A stretch of 64,000 bases of DNA from Strongylocentrotus droebachiensis (taxonomy: Eukaryota; Echinodermata; Echinoidea; Camarodonta; Strongylocentrotidae): positions 62,001 to 126,000 of the forward strand of contig JAVYIG010000863.1 in the NCBI GenBank assembly GCA_035222895.1. Reading direction: 5' to 3'. The notes below the pieces were generated by a model. That model searched no databases, had not been told where the DNA came from, and saw only the letters and a program-made list of their open reading frames with translations. The translations under genes and the position numbers were made by a program. Every line of letters starts with the position of its first letter. The first letter of the stretch is position 1. Below are positions 47,301-56,092 of this stretch, in pieces.

Positions 47301-50300
47301 ATTATTATTATTATTTATTCGGCAAAGGAAAACATTACATATCAGTGTACACAATACAAAATAAGACATAGTTATCAACCATTGGAACGCCAGGGACAGA
47401 AAAAGTTAACTAAATTACTGTGGCATAAAGCCTCCTGTCCCAATTCCAATGGATGATTTACATAAAACAGAAATAAGAAGTTTAGTTCAGTATAAACGTG
47501 TTTGAAACGTGTTTAAACTAATCACGAGCCTTTCACACACAGAAATTTCGGTGCGATCGTTAATCGTTTCGTGATTAACTACTGCTCGTAAAATGCGCAG
47601 TAGTGCCATTGCGCATCAAAGGTCATGTCACATCAATCAAAGCGCACGCTCCATCCAGTTTAAACACGTCTGAAACACGTTTAAACACGAATAACCTTTC
47701 ACACACAAAATGTCAAGCTCACTAGATACAAACTTTGTATCTGCAGCCTGCTTTTAGGGGCGTATGGATCGCGACTTCGTATCTATCCCAACATCGTATA
47801 AACGATGTTCACACTGGGAAATTTTGTCTATAAACATGTTTAAAACTGTTGAGTTAAACACGTTGATTCTAATCATCTCTGGAAACGATGAATTTTAGCT
47901 GTGTGTGAAAAGGCTGTTACTCATGTATCCTAAAAATGTTTCAAGGATACTTTCTCTCCTTTAGTCTCTAGATAGCTCAGCTCTTATCATCAATAACATT
48001 TATTTGTATTTTATAGGTATGCTACTTTATAGTACAATGAACAAATTAAAAATGTGATGTTTAACAGCATTCGCAAGCAAAGATTTAAGCAAAGATTTAA
48101 GCAGTATTTGTGGCAGATATGAACAAAGTCAGCAAAACATCAAATTTTTTGCTTTTGCTGTGAAGTAGTAAGCATGATACAAACAGTAATCGCTGTGACG
48201 AATTTGTCATATTTTTGATATCTGATTGTGTGAAGCAATACTGGAGTTGGATTGTACATGTATGAATGGAACAATATGAACTGTAGTATTGCTTACCGGT
48301 ATTCATGCTTATACATGTACATGCTGATACGAATTGTGGAGGAATGTTGTTCAGCTATTAAAGATCTTCATACATAACTGAAATTTCCAGGAACCAATCT
48401 TTATTTCTCTCTTCTGTAAGAAACTTGAGAAATCACTCAGGGCCATCTATTTTAAATTTAAATAAATGTACATTTGAAGCAATATTGCGTGGTCTGCCAT
48501 GGAAGAGAAACTATTTAAAGAGATACTCCATACAGTGTGCACTTAGAGGCTGTTAAGTCAGGATACACCCACAGCTTCTTCATTTAATCTTACTGCATGA
48601 ATCACAGCCTCCTGGTTATAATCCATTGAGCTGCTTCACCTCTCTTGTGTTGTACATGTAGGCAGGATAGAGTCATCCGAGAGGTACCATTGTTTCTCCT
48701 TTTCGGGTCTCCGTGCGATAAGAGATGGTTGTCTTGATTTGGTACCTCATCATCTCTGTGAACTTGCTTTTCTTGAGGTTCATCTGTGGTTTATCTTTCC
48801 CCCTTACTGTGTTATTACTTATGTATACAGCAAGTGTGGTAACACAACCCTGATTCTTTATTTTGCCTTCTCTTTGGATGAATGATGAACAGTCCTTTCA
48901 ATTCATTTGCAGCGATGTCTTCCTTACGCCACCCCCAACTTATTGGTGTCACATCAATTAATTCTTAGCTTTTTATACCACACAAACTTTTGCATTCTAA
49001 AGTTCACATGTTCAGTTCTTCACATACATAGTCCAGCTTTGTATAGGTTTTCATGGTGAATGAAAGCCTTCGACTTGTGAAGAATAGCAGAAAATTGTTC
49101 ATAATTATATTGTTTCACTTTTCATTTTTTCACTGTATTTCCCCCAAACTCATTGGCATGAAAGAGACACATCTACATGTAACTCACATGTTGTGCATCA
49201 TAGCACATATGAGGATAGAATTCCAGTTGTATACATGTACATTAGTTGTCGCTGTATCAGATGAGCTTGATACAGGTTTTTAGACCTGTGAACAGCAACT
49301 TCTGTTTGTTAACGTTTATCTCTCAGTCTTTCTGTATCTCTGCCATGTTATTTTCTTTTCTAACCTTTCTTTCCCTTCAACTGTACTTTTCTCTCTTCTT
49401 TTCCCTAATTGTCCACATTAAAAATGTTATTGTCATTTGTTAGGGCTGCTGTTAAATCAAATTATTGTGTTCAGATTTCATTCATTAACATAATATGGTT
49501 CATACCTTAAAACAAAATTTGCAGCTACTTTTCAAAAGTCTAAGGCGCAACGTATCCTCACTTTGTGTCTGTTTTTCCCTGCTTCTCCACTATACCATTC
49601 TCATCTCTGTTCCTATTTATCTTACCTCTGCAGGTGATGATGCGAGGCTGCTGGCAGAATCAGGGTGACTGTCTTGACATGGACTACTGTATGAGCTCTA
49701 GTCCTGCTGACCAAAACCTCTTCTTCTGCTGCTGTGTGGGGAACCTGTGCAACATGAATTTTTCTTTCCTCCCGACCCCAGAACCTACCCCCACTGTTAC
49801 ACAAACAACAGTCACAGGTCAGTATTGTACTTCATTTCTAACCCATAGCCTTTCTTGTTTTCTAAAGAACTGATCAAATCAACTTTTATTCCTTCAAATT
49901 ACCAACATGGTATATAATTTTCTTTTTTTTACTGCAATATTTTTTCCTAACAGAATTTGTATTCCTTGTGTTGCTGCATGGTGCAAATCATCAATTTGAA
50001 GGGAAAATTTGGATTTTCACACAATATGACAGTGCTTAGAGAATATGAACATTTCTGCTATATACGCTCATGCATGCTATGTGATTGTAGCTCTTTTGAT
50101 TACAAAAATACAATATACCACATGACATACCTTGTAAGTCATTTCTGATTACACCATAAATATAGATCCTGATAAATAATTACCATATAATTAACATCAA
50201 TAAGCCAGAAGGCTGTTTATGTGCCTATTTTAATGTTGAATGATATGGGATTGTATTGACAGGATCCAATATAGACGAGAAGAACAAGAAGAACGAGATG

Positions 50301-53125
50301 CTGACCAAAACCATCCTGTATTCCATCGTGCCAATCGTTGCCATCACTCTGGTGATCATCATGCTTTACTGGATGTGTAGACGACACCGCTACCATTCCC
50401 TGATTGCTATCCCAACCACGGAGCCAACTCCATCACCCATGAACAGCCTACCTCCCATCCAGCTCCTGGAGATCAAAGCCAGGGGCCGCTTCGGTGCTGT
50501 CTGGAAGGCCTCCTGTCTCAACGACATCGTGGCTGTCAAGGTGTTCCCTTTACAGGATCGCAACTCCTGGGCCAACGAACGTGAGATCTACAGCCTCCCT
50601 CACATGCACCATGAGAACCTCCTCCATTTCATCGCGACGGAGAAACATGGAGAGGGATTGGAGATGGAGTACTGGCTCATCTCAGAGTTCCACCATCATG
50701 GATCTCTGTGTGACTACCTCAAAGCCAATGTTATCAGCTGGAAGGAGCTGTGTGGTATCGCTTTCTCCATGGCCAAGGGCTTGGCTTACCTGCACGAGGA
50801 TATCCCACCTACCACCGCTATACCATTTGTCAAGCATTCAGTAGCTCACAGGGACTTCAAGAGTAAGAATGTGCTGATAAAGAACAACACCACAGCTTGC
50901 ATTGCAGACTTTGGCTTAGCCTGTGTGTTTGAGGCTGGCAAGAATCCAGGAGACACTCATGGACAGGTGAGAAATAAGTACAACTAAAAAAAAACTCTTC
51001 TCAAGTAATGGACATCCAATCTTTGTATAAATTGCAACAAGATACTGTTATGTACTGTACTTGACAGAAGAGCACAAATACCAAAAAAAAATTCAATTTC
51101 TTGATATATGTATTATTTAAGATGTAATGAAACATGAAGTCACAACATATCAGGATAGTAATCGAGATGTATGGACTAAAATTTGTTTTCTAGATGTAGT
51201 CAGATGTTGAAAACAAGAAATTTACATTTTAATAAGGCATGTTATATGTGTGAGGGAAGTATTTTAGCTGTAACAATCACAACTTGACACGATGATAACA
51301 AATGTCATTGAACATGAGCTCCAACAATTCTGCTCATTTTTCATCTTGCATAAACTTGCTACTACTCTGATCTGTTACAAAAATACATGTGTAGATAGTG
51401 TCTCATCTACGGTGTGTTTTGTTGTTGCTCTGAACAGGTTGGAACGAGACGCTACATGGCTCCAGAGGTGCTAGAGGGAGCCATTCAGTTCAAACGAGAT
51501 GCTTTTCTGCGTATCGACATGTATGCCTTTGGCTTGGTATTGTGGGAGCTTGTAACAAGATGCACAGTACAAGATGGTAAGCCACTTCCTCTTAGAGAAC
51601 AAGAGAGAGAGAAAAAAAAGGGGGGGAGGAGCTAATTGTCTCGATTTTATCACAGGTTGAATTAGTTCCCTTATTTTCATAAATGTTTCAACATTATATA
51701 AAATATAAAATCAGGAAGCTTTGAAAAATAATTTTGTTTTGATTGTTCTAGGTTTTCAGCTTTATCAGTGAAGGATATGACTTTGGAAATATTATATGCA
51801 GAAAGGCCAATGTGTGGTGGATGAATTAGATTTTGTTTCACTCACAAGCACCGCAAGTCTGGTCACGGAATTCAAGGCTTTTATGGCAATTAAGTCATGA
51901 TCGATTGTGCAATAATATTGCATGTGTTACAATAGAAATAATAACATTTATATGTACAAGGACCACATAGTATTGTTCACTTCTAGAGATGAGTAAGGCA
52001 ACAACCAAATTAGTAGTCAAAATTTGAAATAGCTATAACATGAAAAACACTGTACATTACGTTACATGAAGTCAGTGGAATAAATATGTATATGATGTAC
52101 AAAGCAATGAGCAAAGAAAATGGCCGTAAGCATTTTGAATGGGTGAGTCTGCTGTTCAGTTTTGAATGTTAAAGTACATTTGAGTTCAAAGAGAGAATCC
52201 TAAATTCTTAATGATATTTTGAAGAAAGAAATGTTTTAGAGGAGGTGTTGATGAATGAAATGTTTGTATGATTTGTGATGTCTTTCAGGGCCTGTTCCAG
52301 AGTATAGATTGCCCTTTGAGGAAGAGCTTGGGCAAGGCACATCACTAGAGGACATGCAGGAATGGGTAGTGGTCAAGAGGAAACGACCTGTCATCAGTGA
52401 CCATTGGCTCAAGCACAGGGTATGCTATGACCTACTCTTCTTGCCCCTTTTCACTTTTGATCATCTCTTAATTGTATACCGTACCTTTTTATCTTTCTCT
52501 TCTCTTTGTTTGCATCCAACCTGAAGATAATTCTCTCTGTCTCAGCAACTTTTCCCTTTCATTGATGAGACTAATTCAGAAATACAGGAAAACCTGCCTT
52601 TGTGGCCACCTTACTATACTATAAAAGCCACCTGTCTTTAGTAATGACACATACTTCTTCCTGCCAAAGAGCATGTTTAGAAATGCCATCCGTCTAGAAT
52701 GAAAACCTTTGTCCATTTCCTTCATGTGGCTTTGATAGACTGGTTTCAAGAATGTACCTTGTAAATATATTTATTTGTAAATACTTAATCCAACTGTCAT
52801 AGACATGAAGAAGAATCAACTGTTGACATCTTCCTTTTTGTTGTTGTAGGGTCTTGAGTTACTATGTGAGACGATTGAGGAGTGTTGGGACCAGGATGCT
52901 GAAGCTCGTCTCTCAGCTGGCTGTGTAGAGGAGCGGATAGCACAGTTCAGTCACAGCCACACGAATGGCCACATGAATGGCCACCATCCGGTATCGCCAA
53001 CGCCTCTCATCATGCAGACCATGCACAATAGCACAAGCTTTGAGAACACTGGTAACACGGAGAGCACAGACATTGCTTTATACAGGAATTCCCCGTCTCC
53101 GCCTCCCAAGGAATCCAACTTATAG
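22810..53125 (+). CDS. ACVR2: Activin receptor type II, complete, 7 coding exons
   Basis: Seven exons with GT-AG introns give 562 residues (human ACVR2A has 513). A signal peptide (about 1-26) precedes a Cys-rich ligand-binding ectodomain with the [10 protein letters not shown] signature (human FCCCEGNMCN). A transmembrane helix lies at about 163-185. The kinase has a glycine loop near 220-226, catalytic Lys239, HRD 342-344 with Asn349, DFG 362-364 and APE 389-391. [20 protein letters not shown] is almost identical to vertebrate ACVR2. The protein binds activin/BMP-type ligands at the cell surface and phosphorylates type I receptors, which signal through Smads. The tail is longer than in vertebrates but ends PPKESNL, like human PPKESSL. 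All kinase residues checked are present, so the gene looks functional. It is head to head with TAX1BP1. Confidence 0.97.
22935..23801. mobile_element. Diverged foldback element
   Basis: TGCATAGGAAAACGACTC at the left mirrors GAATCGTTTTTCCTATGCA at the right. ACAATTTTGACTT, CCACTTAAAATTA and GGACAATC/GATTGTCC also pair inward. Clearly older than the 15938 palindrome. Starts 65 bp after ACVR2 exon 1. Confidence 0.65.
25330..25840 (+). mobile_element. Non-autonomous hAT-like element, family A copy 2
   Basis: Ends TAGGGCTGCGAC and GTGCACAGCCTTA, flanked by the exact 8-bp duplication ATTTATTT (25322-25329, 25841-25848). Shorter than copy 1, mainly through a shorter internal poly-A. Non-coding. 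Confidence 0.9.
25861..26456 (-). mobile_element. Non-autonomous hAT-like element, family A copy 3
   Basis: Inverse orientation to copy 2. The exact 8-bp duplication TTAGGGTG lies at 25853-25860 and 26457-26464. The left end has an extra TAAGC before TAAGGCTGTGCAC. Contains a 46-base poly-T. Starts 20 bp after copy 2. Confidence 0.9.
26493..26686. mobile_element. hAT-like MITE, ATACATGCCAAC ends
   Basis: Inverted ends ATACATGCCAAC and GTTGGCATGTAT, flanked by the exact 8-bp duplication GTATACCC (26485-26492, 26687-26694). 194 bp, non-coding, 37 bp beyond hAT-like copy 3. Confidence 0.85.
29131..29154. repeat. (CT)n microsatellite
   Basis: Twelve CT units. Confidence 0.95.
29669..30045 (+). 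mobile_element. TTAA-flanked MITE, AGGGATC ends
   Basis: Inverted ends AGGGATC/GATCCCT with TTAA on both sides (29665-29668, 30046-30049), a piggyBac-type target. No transposase. A reversed partial copy lies at 63118-63372. Confidence 0.75.
30528..30699 (+). mobile_element. Short hAT-like MITE, family B copy 2
   Basis: Begins CAGGGAAAA and ends TTTTCCCCTG, with the exact 8-bp duplication CATGTAGC (30520-30527, 30700-30707). Inner sequence matches the copy at 11473. Confidence 0.9.
34244..34310 (+). mobile_element. Short dispersed foldback unit
   Basis: GTGTATAAGACACACTTTTT and GGGGTGCGTCTTATTTTGTG pair around GAAAGTCAGG. The same design is seen reversed at 44702-44790. Confidence 0.5.
34773..35046 (+). 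mobile_element. tRNA-derived SINE
   Basis: A-box-like TGGTCTTGTGGTG and B box GGTTTGAACCCC are spaced as in a tRNA. The body has TTAGGCAAGACATTAATC and GAGTACCTGG, and ends GTGCTGTACAAAATATG. Too diverged in the acceptor stem to be a working tRNA. Confidence 0.7.
35512..36003. mobile_element. Element with repeated GTCCACACA motifs
   Basis: TGTCCACACAAAACA near the left end is mirrored by GTTTGTTGTGTGTGGACA at the right. The inside has several GTCCACACA and GTATAAAGAATCAT units. Probably a MITE; boundaries approximate. Confidence 0.5.
37129..37149. repeat. (CAGC)n microsatellite
   Basis: Five tandem CAGC units. Confidence 0.9.
39374..39455 (+). repeat. tRNA-like segment, left arm
   Basis: A box TAGCCTAGTGGTCTAAG and B box AGTTCGAATCCC. 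Looks like a tRNA(Leu/Ser)-type head, but the acceptor and T stems do not pair, so it is not a working tRNA. Confidence 0.6.
39773..39854 (-). repeat. tRNA-like segment, right arm
   Basis: On the minus strand it reads TAGCCGAGCGGTCTAAGGCG, a close match to eukaryotic tRNA(Leu/Ser) D-arm sequence. A B-box-like GAGATCGAATCCC follows. Closer to a tRNA than the left-arm copy. Confidence 0.6.
40329..40859. mobile_element. TTAA-flanked MITE inserted in the inverted repeat
   Basis: Inverted ends AGGTACTATGTCCCTTTTGC and its near inverse, with TTAA at 40325-40328 and 40860-40863. The other arm of the host palindrome keeps the unoccupied site (TTCTTAAGTGAGG near 38920 on the minus strand). A 94-codon minus-strand frame inside matches nothing I know. 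Confidence 0.85.
40977..41190. mobile_element. Palindromic foldback, about 210 bp
   Basis: TGCATTACATTGGAGTCAAT with ACATATTTTGGGTGCGAAGG is mirrored on the other side of a centre near 41084 (ACCGGTAGC loop). Near-identical arms, non-coding. Confidence 0.8.
42447..42590 (+). mobile_element. tRNA-derived SINE fragment
   Basis: GATGGCTCAGTGGTAGAGCA is a clear tRNA D-arm/A box. The B box is missing, suggesting internal deletion. The body GGTAAGGCATTAATCCTC resembles the SINE at 34773. Confidence 0.6.
43262..43472 (-). mobile_element. tRNA-derived SINE, minus strand
   Basis: On the minus strand: A box TGGCTCAGTCAGTACAGCG, anticodon-like CCTCACAACC, B box GGGTTCGAACCCC. Then a body with CAAAAGACGTTAAAAGATGG and GACGCTGCTCAGC. 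Head resembles a tRNA, stems are imperfect. Left end approximate. Confidence 0.75.
43769..45547. repeat. Interleaved direct duplications
   Basis: Block Y (CCCTAAATTCCCTCAT ... TTCCTTTCAATGTGTACACA) occurs at 43769-43930 and 45354-45492. Block X (TTTATTCTGTAAACATTTGG ... CAATTTACATTAG) occurs at 45275-45336 and 45486-45547. The order is Y, X, Y, X. Confidence 0.85.
44296..44790. repeat. Two GTATAAACCGCAC units with long poly-A and poly-T
   Basis: GTTGTATAAACCGCCC near 44303 and GTGTATAAACCGCACCCC at 44711, plus the inverse GTGCGGTTTATACACC at 44759. A run of 37 A starts at 44356, and a T run lies near 44680. Related to the unit at 34244. Confidence 0.6.
46600..46793 (+). CDS. ACVR2: ACVR2 coding exon 2, ligand-binding domain N-half
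   Basis: Residues 21-85. Cys-rich, with [12 protein letters not shown] resembling human ACVR2A CFATWKNISGS. Two Asn glycosylation sequons are visible (NTT, NET). Acceptor CTACAG|, donor GAT|GTGAGT; phase 1 start, phase 0 end. Confidence 0.95.
47246..47916. mobile_element. PIF/Harbinger-like MITE with nested insertion
   Basis: Inverted ends CAGCCTTTTCACACACAGCT and inverse, flanked by TTA at 47243-47245 and 47917-47919. Inner copies of CCTTTCACACACA occur at about 47530 and 47693. Interrupted near 47287 by an (ATT)n-ended retroelement tail. Lies in ACVR2 intron 2. Confidence 0.7.
47287..47465 (-). mobile_element. Retroelement tail, (ATT)n end
   Basis: (TAT)n followed by TCGGCAAAGGAAAACATTAC. 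The A/T trinucleotide end suggests a SINE or LINE 3' tail in minus orientation. No reverse transcriptase frame. Right end approximate. Confidence 0.4.
49634..49817 (+). CDS. ACVR2: ACVR2 coding exon 3, ligand-binding domain C-half
   Basis: Residues 86-146. [17 protein letters not shown] and [16 protein letters not shown] give the three-finger-toxin-like fold signature of type II receptors. A Pro/Thr-rich stalk ([14 protein letters not shown]) follows. Acceptor CTGCAG|, donor ACAG|GTCAGT. Confidence 0.97.
50263..50966 (+). CDS. ACVR2: ACVR2 coding exon 4, transmembrane and kinase N-half
   Basis: Residues 147-381 in one exon. The membrane helix is followed by a basic stop-transfer (CRRHR) and the kinase from the glycine loop to [12 protein letters not shown]. 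Vertebrate ACVR2 genes split this part over several exons, so intron loss or fusion is likely here. Donor ACAG|GTGAG. Confidence 0.97.
51438..51576 (+). CDS. ACVR2: ACVR2 coding exon 5, activation segment
   Basis: Residues 382-427. [20 protein letters not shown] and [16 protein letters not shown] cover the APE motif and helix F. Acceptor AACAG|, donor GATG|GTAAG. Confidence 0.97.
52289..52419 (+). CDS. ACVR2: ACVR2 coding exon 6, kinase C-lobe
   Basis: Residues 428-471. [20 protein letters not shown] and the [15 protein letters not shown] stretch match vertebrate ACVR2 closely. The donor is set at CACAGG|GTATGC by frame with the next exon ([13 protein letters not shown]). Confidence 0.96.
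52850..53125 (+). CDS. ACVR2: ACVR2 coding exon 7, kinase end and C-terminal tail
   Basis: Residues 472-562 and [23 protein letters not shown] finishes the kinase. The following tail is rich in His, Asn, Ser and Pro ([17 protein letters not shown]). It is unlike the vertebrate tail except for the final PPKESNL. Confidence 0.97.
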   Translation, partial: GLELLCETIEECWDQDAEARLSAGCVEERIAQFSHSHTNGHMNGHHPVSPTPLIMQTMHNSTSFENTGNTESTDIALYRNSPSPPPKESNL

Positions 53126-55624
53126 GGGTTGCAGGCATGTGGACGCAGACGCTGCCGTTGTGTGTGAGTGTTAGAAGACACTGGATATGTAACCCGCAGG
53201 GTGATCATGCAGCGGGAGTGTTGTGTTGCCATGTGAGAACAATCTAGGACAACTCAAAGCTGAATGCCAACTGGGATACAGCGGTTGAAGCTGTAACTTG
53301 AAGACGCCAAGAAATATGAAGGAGACAAGGAGATGGTGAGAAACTTGGAGGAGAGATGGCCTACTGCACCTGGAAAGCTCTCATAGTTTCCCGCCAGTCA
53401 AAGATCCCAGCCCATGGTCAAGAAGTGATTTCTGAAATGTGTTGACAGTGTGTGAGCGATGTCATCAGGTGAAAGTGCATTCAACTCTTTGATAAAATTG
53501 TGGAGCAACTCTGCGCTTTGCTCCTACCTGTGAATGGGCTGTCCTTTTGAAAATCCTTGGAGGTAACGAAAAAGAGTTCTGCGCCAAGGAGATATTTTTG
53601 ATGACAACTGGAGAAAAGAAGAACAATGACGTAACTCATCACCTTTCTAGAATGAACTGAGAGTGATTTATATTATGTGGATGGTTATTGATGCTTTCCA
53701 AATGTTTGTAAATAGTGCACCCTCTGAGAGGACATACATGGTGAGGACTTTGCAGACGGATAGGCAGTCTGTGAAATACTGTGTTTTGACATCAGTGTGA
53801 CTCAAACCCTGAAGGAAGGACTCTGCCAAGTCACACTGCATACATGGTGTATTCTAAAAGCGAGCTTTTTACGTTTGTTGCCGAACTGCTACGTCAATGT
53901 CTTTGCTGCATGAGATTATATGTTCTGTGTATTTTTTAACCACCCTTTTAATTGTACATAGATCTTTTCTGCTGTTAAGAAAAGCAATGGTTAGACTTAT
54001 TTTTTGTGTGTAGACATTGCAGTTAATAGTTTGTGTGATTAAGATAAAACATACAGTAAAATAATTTGTGTTCCTCAGGATTCAACTTTTCCGCCAGCTT
54101 TGAGGTATATGTGAGTTAATAAGGATACAACATCTAGATTGAGGTAAAACCAGGATAGGAGGTTGAATGGGTTATAAAATGCTGCATCGGAAAGAGATTA
54201 TAAGGTGTGTAGATGAATGGAGGAGCCTCCTATATGACAAGATTTGTAGATGATACCTTATGCTGCCAAAGTAGAGATATTAGATAGAGAAAGCTGTGTA
54301 GGAAAAGGGAAATAAGTATGTCTGACCCTTGACCCTTGTGACAGAGAGTAAGTAATGGGGCGGTGGTTTCAATAACATTTAATTAAAATGTTTTGAGTTT
54401 GTACGCACAAGATGACATTGTCTATCAAAGTTTTGGAAAGAGTCTTTGTAAACTGGCTTGATTATTTACAGGCTCGATTATTTACAGGTTACAGAATGCC
54501 AAGAGAAACTTGGCATGAGCTGGATATGGTGTTCAAGTGACAAAGTTGATTGTGTTATCCCTGTGCATGCACCGAATGAAGATGTTATTGTGCTGAGGGT
54601 ATACCACAGAAGAGGTTTAGCGGTTTTATCATGCACAGACTAACTCTAGAAGGGACCAGAATAATGCAAACAGTAAATAGACTTTAAATAAGTTATTGCC
54701 ACGGTTGAGTCTCACCCGTCACTTTAGAAAGACTTTACAATGCCATTTGTGTTTACTTATCCATATATTTGATATGCTGCCACGTAACTTTACCAAACTG
54801 TTTGCTGGAGTTAAAATGTGTTATTTAGTAAAGATATGTAGCGAATTTAGCGATCGTCTTTCAACTGACAAGAAGTGATGGATTTCATGTAAAGGGTGAC
54901 TGAATCTACTGTCCACTATCCAGGCATTTCACACATTGCCTAAGCCATGACACCCACGGGTTCCAATGACAAAGCATGGCATTAGACATGATTCCTTTAC
55001 CTCCTAAATGATGTAGTCTGTGTTACTGGGTATATAGGAAAAACAAATGCTATGGAAGGGGCAATTGTTACTTTTGGAAGGGGGGGGGGGGGGCTGATAG
55101 AACTTGCTTTAGTGGGGATGTACATGTATGAGTAGTGTCTGCTAACAATGCAATAAGACTGCAGGATCTAAATCTTAACATGTTTAATTCAATCAAGATG
55201 TCCCTCTTCAACTGCAGGATTTACACAGCTGCTATTTGATCATTTTGTTTGTGTGTGTGATTGTGAGTTGTAGCCAGACAAAATGACACAAACCAACACA
55301 TCTGTCATGTGTTGGCAGCAATAGATGCTCAACTTTATTTATGCATGTATCGTACACACCTTGTTTATATCCTGTTTCATGTTCTCTCTACATGTAGCAT
55401 GTATGTTCTGTATATGTGTCACACAGTGTCAACTCTAGTCACTGAAACTGCCGTCTTAGAGTTATATATATTAATTAGTTCATCTAGCTGATTAGATATT
55501 TGTACATTTGTTTTTATCATCATATATCAGCATCGCATTCAAATCTTGCTGATTTTCATCTTATTTATGCGGTAGATGTTTCTCCGCTGTAGTTGCTTCT
55601 CAGGAAGATGCTAATATTGTCTGC

Positions 55625-55688
55625 TGAGAGTCAGAAGGATGTTAGCTCCTATCTTTATAATTAGGAGATAACACCCTTCTGGCTCTCA
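55625..55688 (+). ncRNA. microRNA-precursor-like hairpin
   Basis: A 27-bp stem pairs TGAGAGTCAGAAGG at 55625 with CCTTCTGGCTCTCA ending at 55688. By eye there is one G-U wobble and two mismatches, and a 10-nt AT-rich loop. A weaker basal stem continues outward (AATAT pairs again). Size and shape fit an animal pre-miRNA. It lies 2.5 kb after the ACVR2 stop, so it may be in that 3' UTR. I do not match it to a known miRNA. A very short foldback transposon is the main alternative. Confidence 0.4.
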
Positions 55689-56063
55689 ATATACCGATAT
55701 TGTGTAGTTAGTCTATGACGCTGTAGCTCTTAACCTACCTTGGCAGTATTATGACCAAAGCATAGACTTATAAACATTGTGTGATTGGGAGGAAAATCTA
55801 AATGGTAAATACTTCAGCTTTGTTCACACGTGAGGCAGTAAACCTCCTAAAACATAGCTTCAAAATAAAAACATTTTAGTGTAAATAAAATAAACTGGGC
55901 ATAACAAATGCTCATAAGCGTACCGGTACTCATATCCAAAGAACAATCGTGGAGTTATGAACATACCATCCCATTTGGAGTAAAATCAGTTATCTTTCAT
56001 CAGTTAGAAGAAGGGAATATAGATTATATAAAGAAACCTCTTAATGAAGACCTGTTCTGCAAC

Positions 56064-56092
56064 CCCCCCCCCCCCTCTCTCTCTCTCTCTCT
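56064..56092. repeat. Poly-C plus (CT)n tract
   Basis: C run followed by nine CT units. Confidence 0.9.

Larger units (their letters stand above)
46794..52849 (+). other. ACVR2 introns 2 to 6
   Basis: Five introns, at 46794-49633, 49818-50262, 50967-51437, 51577-52288 and 52420-52849. Only intron 2 holds recognised repeats (47246-47916). The rest is AT-rich sequence with no structure noticed. Confidence 0.8.
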
